Of a DNA stretch of 10,883 bases, positions 6,999-10,883 are shown piece by piece. Every line of letters starts with the position of its first letter. Position 1 is the first letter of the stretch. Position numbers and translations under genes: made by a program. The DNA is from Lachnospiraceae bacterium UBA3772 (GTDB lineage: Bacteria > Bacillota > Clostridia > Lachnospirales > Lachnospiraceae), in the NCBI GenBank assembly GCA_002371025.1, contig DFFQ01000113.1, positions 1 to 10,883 of the forward strand, read 5' to 3'. The notes beneath the pieces were generated by a model. That model saw only the letters and a program-made list of their open reading frames with translations, made no database searches and was not told the origin of the DNA.

Positions 6999-8111
6999 GT
7001 TAAATTTGTCAAATGGATGATAGGGATTGTAGCGGCAATGCTACTTTTTATTGTTGTCGCAACATACATAGGAGACCTTAAGGTAGCTTATAACGAAGAA
7101 CTTACTAACACAGCGACTACTAAGGGAGAGGACGTAACTATCGTCATCCCTGAAGGATCATCATCAAAGGAGATTGCAAAAATTCTTAAGGCCAATGGTC
7201 TTATACGATTTGAAAAAGCGTTTCTTGAAAGACTGCAGGATTCAGAATATGCAGGTCGTCTTCAGGCAGGAACATATACCCTTAATACAGGCATGAATAC
7301 TCTTGATATGATGGCTATGATGAGTGTAGCTGTTGATTCTGATTCTGTCTTACAGAAACTGGTGGTGCCGGAAGGGTTTACGGTGGATCAGATAGCTGAG
7401 AGATGCGAGGAACAGGACATCTGCTCTGCAAAGGAATTTAAAAATGCATGTCAGTCAGTAACAAAAGCTGATTTTAGTTATTTAGGAGATGTTCCGGAAG
7501 GAGCAAATGTCAGATATAAGGTTGAGGGGTATTTATTTCCAGCTACATATGACATTACTAAAGATACAACAGCAGAATCTCTTGTAGCTTGGATGTTGGA
7601 TACATTTAAAGCTAATTACACAGAGGAAATGCAAAATAAAGCTACTGAGATGGGCCTTACATCATACGATGTGGTTAACCGTGCGGCGATGATCGAACGT
7701 GAATGTAAATACGAACAGGAACGTCCAAGAATTGCGGGAGTTATAAATAATCGTCTGGATGAGGATATGAAGCTTCAGATAGATTCAACAGTTCTTTATC
7801 CATTAACTTCAGGTTTATACAATAAGTCAGAAGTAACATATGATGATCTGGAAATTGAATCGCCATATAATACATATAAATATTCAGGAATGCCTGTGGG
7901 ACCAATATGTAACCCGGGACTTTCATGTATAAATGCGGTACTTAATCCTGAAAGTCATGAGTATTTATATTACCATGTAATCAACGAAGAAACTGGTGAA
8001 CATGAATTCTATAAGACATATGAAGAACATATGGATTCTCAGGGGGGGAATGACACTGAGAGTTCAGATTCAGATGAGGGTGAAAGCTCAGATGATTCGG
8101 ATGACGAATAG
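6996..8111 (+). CDS. mltG: Endolytic murein transglycosylase MltG (YceG-like)
   Basis: Membrane-anchored lytic transglycosylase that cuts nascent peptidoglycan strands near the membrane and so helps set glycan length. Starting at TTG it has 371 residues. There is one membrane segment (about 9-25, N-terminus inside) and two LysM-like or YceG N-terminal pieces (VIPEGSS at 50-56 and VVPEGFT at 123-129). These are followed by VEGYLFPATY (176-185), the catalytic-region E-x-E motif (E234, E236) after RAAMI, LQIDSTVLY (260-268), SPYNTY (289-294) and the GPICNPG segment. The last 22 residues (350-371) are an acidic Ser/Asp/Glu tail that should lie outside the membrane. An open frame continues left to 6792, but it overlaps the cyclophilin gene antisense and the promoters, so I reject it. 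It heads a run with the two FHA-family genes. Confidence 0.9.
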   Translation: MVKFVKWMIGIVAAMLLFIVVATYIGDLKVAYNEELTNTATTKGEDVTIVIPEGSSSKEIAKILKANGLIRFEKAFLERLQDSEYAGRLQAGTYTLNTGMNTLDMMAMMSVAVDSDSVLQKLVVPEGFTVDQIAERCEEQDICSAKEFKNACQSVTKADFSYLGDVPEGANVRYKVEGYLFPATYDITKDTTAESLVAWMLDTFKANYTEEMQNKATEMGLTSYDVVNRAAMIERECKYEQERPRIAGVINNRLDEDMKLQIDSTVLYPLTSGLYNKSEVTYDDLEIESPYNTYKYSGMPVGPICNPGLSCINAVLNPESHEYLYYHVINEETGEHEFYKTYEEHMDSQGGNDTESSDSDEGESSDDSDDE

Positions 8112-8182
8112 AACTTATGATAAGCCATATGATATAAATTATCAAACAAAGAACGGACACTGAAAATTAGGAGGTTTTGGTT

Positions 8183-9808
8183 ATGAGAAGCTTTAGCTTT
8201 AAAGCAAGAAACATAGGAGATGAGCATTATCTTACCTATACAATGGGGGAAGGAACTGAGGTTGACGAAGATGTCCTTAACTATTGTGAGGAAAATGAAA
8301 TAAAGGGCCTTGTAAAGATAATATATGAAGAAGATGAAGATTATGATTATCTTACTTATGACATCACTGGAAAGATATCTCTTGATAAATTTCAGCAGAA
8401 GCCATTAAAGAAGGAACAGACTCTTAAGATCATAAGAAATATTGCATTAGGAATCATTGATTGCAAAGAACAGGCAATAAAGATTTCATATCTTTTACTT
8501 AACAGAGGATTCATTTACGTTGATCCAAAGACATTAAATGTTCAGTTTATCTGTCTTCCTGTTGAGAGCAGTGCTTCAGTAGCAACTGAATTTAAAGGAT
8601 TTATAAGACAGTTTATTGCATCAGGTCAGTATGACATTGAGGAAGATCTTTCTTATGTAGGTCAGCTGCTTACATATATCAACGGAGATGGATTTAATTT
8701 AAGAGGTGTCATAGGACTTTCAGAAGCTCTTATGGAAGATGCAGGAATTGAATATGAAGCTGAGGATGCAGCAATTGCAACAGGTGAAGGTGAAGAGGTT
8801 GTAATTGTTACAGAAGAGCCAACCGAGAGTGTTGGAAGTGTTATGGACAACCTTGGAGATGGAAATGCTCCACTTCCAGAAATCGGTGATGATGAGGAAG
8901 AAGAGGACGTAGAAGAGGATGTAGATGTTGCAGACATTGATGCTGCTGATATCCCAATTCCTACTGTAAAGGCCGAGGAGCCAGTACAGGCTGCAGCTGA
9001 GGAAGCGGTTGAAGAGCCTGCCGATGAAGCCGATGAAGATGAAGGAATAGAGCTTGAAGAAGTAAAAGAAGAACCAGAGGTTAAAAATAATAAATATAGT
9101 CTTGTAGCTGATGAAGAATCAGAGGAAGATGAAGAGGAAGATGAAGAGCCGCAGCGTATGGCTGCAATGGACGACAATGCCCAGGCAGCTATTGAGGCCA
9201 GAATTAAGGCTCTTGTAAATGGAGATATCCCAACAAAGAGTGAAGTTAAAGCTGAGAGCGAGGAACTTAAGTCTGAAAAGCCAGAAATGAAGACAAAGAT
9301 TAAGATTAATCGTGCAGCTATAGTACAGAGTGCAGCGCAGAACAATGAAGAAAATGAAGTAGCTGCAGAAGAGAATTCAACTGCTGAAGGTGAAGATAGT
9401 GTTAATGTATCAGAAGAGGGGGCTGAGACAGAGACAACTGAAAACGCTGAAGCAGAGACACCTGAGAAGCCTGTTAAGGTTACAAGCTTAACTGGTAAGG
9501 AGGGAGCTATTAAAGTTAATCCTTATCTTGTAAGAGTAACAACAGAAGAAAAGACAATCATCAATAAGGATGTCTTTAAGATTGGTAAGGCTAATCGAGG
9601 TGTAGACTATCACATAAGTGGTAACGGAGCAATCTCAAGACAGCATGCTGTTATCACAAAGAAGAAAGATGGCTATTATATCAAAGATAATAAGTCAACT
9701 AACCACACATATGTAAATGACAAAAAACTCGAAGATGGAGAAGAGATTAAGCTTCATAAGGATGATATTGTAAGATTCGCAGATGACGAATATACATTCA
9801 AATACTAA
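8183..9808 (+). CDS. FHA-domain protein with DUF6382-type N-terminal domain
   Basis: Putative cytoplasmic phosphothreonine-reading protein of 541 residues with no membrane segment or signal peptide. Residues 1-187 form an alpha/beta domain that I believe is DUF6382, of unknown function and typical of Firmicute FHA proteins. Residues about 190-440 are a very acidic, disordered linker containing a basic island KIKINRAAIVQSAAQ near 372-386. The FHA domain occupies about 450-541: FKIGKANRG, ISRQH (S485, R486 and H488 of the SRxH motif), DNKSTNHTYVND, and a closing FADDEYTFKY. The usual GR of strand 3-4 is GK here (K469), but the phosphothreonine-contacting Ser and the STN motif are kept. An ETTE sequence (417-420) precedes the FHA domain. 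AGGAGG at 8169-8174, 8 bases upstream, selects the ATG at 8183 over a TTG at 8177. The next gene is its paralogue. Confidence 0.88.
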   Translation: MRSFSFKARNIGDEHYLTYTMGEGTEVDEDVLNYCEENEIKGLVKIIYEEDEDYDYLTYDITGKISLDKFQQKPLKKEQTLKIIRNIALGIIDCKEQAIKISYLLLNRGFIYVDPKTLNVQFICLPVESSASVATEFKGFIRQFIASGQYDIEEDLSYVGQLLTYINGDGFNLRGVIGLSEALMEDAGIEYEAEDAAIATGEGEEVVIVTEEPTESVGSVMDNLGDGNAPLPEIGDDEEEEDVEEDVDVADIDAADIPIPTVKAEEPVQAAAEEAVEEPADEADEDEGIELEEVKEEPEVKNNKYSLVADEESEEDEEEDEEPQRMAAMDDNAQAAIEARIKALVNGDIPTKSEVKAESEELKSEKPEMKTKIKINRAAIVQSAAQNNEENEVAAEENSTAEGEDSVNVSEEGAETETTENAEAETPEKPVKVTSLTGKEGAIKVNPYLVRVTTEEKTIINKDVFKIGKANRGVDYHISGNGAISRQHAVITKKKDGYYIKDNKSTNHTYVNDKKLEDGEEIKLHKDDIVRFADDEYTFKY

Positions 9809-9846
9809 ACTTGCCTAATATTTTTTTCGAGGGGAAGGTGCGTGCG

Positions 9847-10883
9847 ATGCAAAAGATTAAATTTAATGTAGAAAAAGAAGTAAATTCAAATAAGCTTACC
9901 TATGTTCTTGAGCCAACAGATGTTGTAGATGAAAGAGCATTACAGAGATTTAATAAGGATACAGCACCAGGAATAGCAGAATTTAAATATTCTGATGAGA
10001 ATGGTGTAAGAAAGGTAACCAGTGAAGTGCCTGACTATCCTAAATTAGGAAGCTTCATTAAGAAGAATCTTTCTAAAGCAGAAGTCATTAAAATCTTAAA
10101 GAATCTTATGGCTTCTTACTCTATAGGAAATCAGGGAATCCCTGTGCATACAGTGATCAAAGATACAGATTACATTTTTGTAAATTCTGAAACCTGTGAG
10201 ACTGTAAGCGTTCTTGTGCCTGTTAAACAAGAGGGCGCAAAAGTATCAGAAGTATCTAGCTTTTTAAGAGAATTAATCTCAAAGATGAGATTTAATCCTG
10301 ATGATAAGGACAATTATGTTGCACGTCTTCTTACAGAATTAAATGTTGATCAGTTTGAATATGGAAGATTCAATGGCTTATTAGATGCAATGCTCTTAAT
10401 GGCAGAGCCAAAACAGCAGGTTCCACCAATAACTGCAAATGCATCTTTAAATCAGCCACATCCTGACATGAATCGTGTGCCAGAACAGCAGCCTGTTAAT
10501 AATTCAAGTCAGGGATCAGTTAAGATTAATAGAATGGCTGTTATGATGAACCGTGCTGCACAGACTCCAGATATGGGCCAGTCTATGGCACAGCCAAATC
10601 AGCCAATGCCAGGAATGGGAATGGGCCAGCCAGTGGCACAGCCAATACCACAGCCAGGCCAGCCAGCACCAGGAATGGGAATGGGCCAGCCTGCGCCACA
10701 GCCAATGCCACAGCCAGGTCAGCCAGCACCAGGGATGGGAATGGGCCAGCCAATGCCACAGCCAGGTCAGCCAACACCAGGGATGGGAATGGGCCAGCCT
10801 GCGCCACAGTCAGGTCAGCCAACACCAGGAATGGGAATGGGCCAGCCTGCGCCACAGCCAGGTCAGCCAACACCAGGGATGGG
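9847..10883 (+). CDS. Paralogue of the FHA-protein N-terminal domain, repeat-rich, truncated by window edge
   Basis: Open reading frame without a stop; 345 residues are visible. Residues 1-187 align without gaps at the start to the preceding protein: LTY at 17-19 and VDE at 27-29 fall at the same positions in both. Further on come KNLSKAEVIKIL, SVLVPV, FLRELI, YVARLLTELNVDQF and GLLDAML. The linker then carries KINRMAVMMNRAAQ (226-239), also matched in the preceding protein, and from about 243 a Pro/Gln/Gly/Met-rich tandem repeat. By analogy a C-terminal FHA domain may follow beyond the edge, but it is not seen here. AAGG at 9835-9838 lies 8 bases before the ATG; an in-frame GTG at 9838 would add three residues. 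No membrane segment is visible. The gap to the previous gene is 38 bases with no terminator, so co-transcription is likely. Confidence 0.8.
   Translation, partial: MQKIKFNVEKEVNSNKLTYVLEPTDVVDERALQRFNKDTAPGIAEFKYSDENGVRKVTSEVPDYPKLGSFIKKNLSKAEVIKILKNLMASYSIGNQGIPVHTVIKDTDYIFVNSETCETVSVLVPVKQEGAKVSEVSSFLRELISKMRFNPDDKDNYVARLLTELNVDQFEYGRFNGLLDAMLLMAEPKQQVPPITANASLNQPHPDMNRVPEQQPVNNSSQGSVKINRMAVMMNRAAQTPDMGQSMAQPNQPMPGMGMGQPVAQPIPQPGQPAPGMGMGQPAPQPMPQPGQPAPGMGMGQPMPQPGQPTPGMGMGQPAPQSGQPTPGMGMGQPAPQPGQPTPGM
10573..10883 (+). repeat. In-frame tandem repeat (60- and 48-base units)
   Basis: A divergent 42-base unit (10573-10614) is followed by two 60-base units (10615-10674, 10675-10734), three 48-base units (10735-10782, 10783-10830, 10831-10878) and the start of another at 10879. 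Each full unit begins ATGGGAATGGGCCAGCC and encodes MGMGQP, then Pro/Gln pairs, then PGQPxPG. The 48-base units equal a 60-base unit lacking 12 bases (four residues). Units 4 and 5 differ at only two bases, which points to recent slippage or unequal exchange. All units keep the reading frame. Confidence 0.95.

Noticed and set aside
8117..8145. Inverted repeat TGATAA/TTATCA between mltG and the FHA gene as a terminator
   Set aside because: Only six A/T-rich pairs around a 15-base loop and no following T run; too weak to end transcription.
8662..9345. 227-residue Ser-rich open frame on the minus strand
   Set aside because: It is the complement of the Glu/Asp-rich linker of the FHA protein: GAA/GAG/GAT codons read as Ser antisense. 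No ribosome site or family resemblance.
10583..10873. Repetitive 96-residue open frame on the minus strand
   Set aside because: It is the antisense of the tandem repeat, open only because the repeat lacks antisense stops; the plus-strand frame continues an intact domain.

Overview
The window reads as chromosomal DNA of a low-GC, spore-former-lineage Firmicute, most likely a Lachnospiraceae member (Butyrivibrio or Pseudobutyrivibrio type). This rests on AT-rich codon choice, strong AGGAGG ribosome sites, a Clostridia-type phosphofructokinase and diaminopimelate decarboxylase, and a protein combining an N-terminal domain typical of this group with a C-terminal FHA domain. The genus is inference. 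I see no transposon, phage, CRISPR, rRNA or tRNA.

Layout. Positions 1-4658 hold a plus-strand run: the 3' part of a YbaB/EbfC nucleoid-associated protein gene, recR, a 6-phosphofructokinase gene, and a large membrane-anchored extracytoplasmic protein of unknown function. The genes are separated by 0, 35 and 3 bases, so they are probably one transcript. The unknown protein ends in what looks like a catalytically dead C39-like peptidase fold. A 353-base gap (4659-5011) carries a possible promoter, a hairpin terminator and a good promoter for the next gene. That gene encodes a diaminopimelate decarboxylase-like PLP enzyme (5012-6268). A near-perfect bidirectional terminator separates it from a convergent cyclophilin gene on the minus strand (6353-6874).

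An AT-rich divergent promoter region follows, then a second plus-strand run: mltG (endolytic murein transglycosylase, probable TTG start at 6996), an FHA-domain protein (start 8183), and a paralogue of that protein which runs off the right edge (9847 onward). The last two share a colinear N-terminal domain (I believe Pfam DUF6382) and a short linker motif, KINR...AAQ. The second one carries an in-frame tandem repeat rich in Pro, Gln, Gly and Met, with 60- and 48-base units still repeating at the window edge.

How the genes fit together. The left block is housekeeping: recombination repair, nucleoid and glycolysis. lysA supplies lysine and consumes meso-DAP, while MltG cuts nascent glycan strands. 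FHA domains read phosphothreonine, so the mltG-FHA-paralogue run could link Ser/Thr kinase signalling to the envelope or to a secretion or pilus machine encoded to the right. That link is inference from position only. The least understood parts are the two FHA-family paralogues, the 891-residue anchored protein, and the possible small RNA or leader at about 4773-4885.
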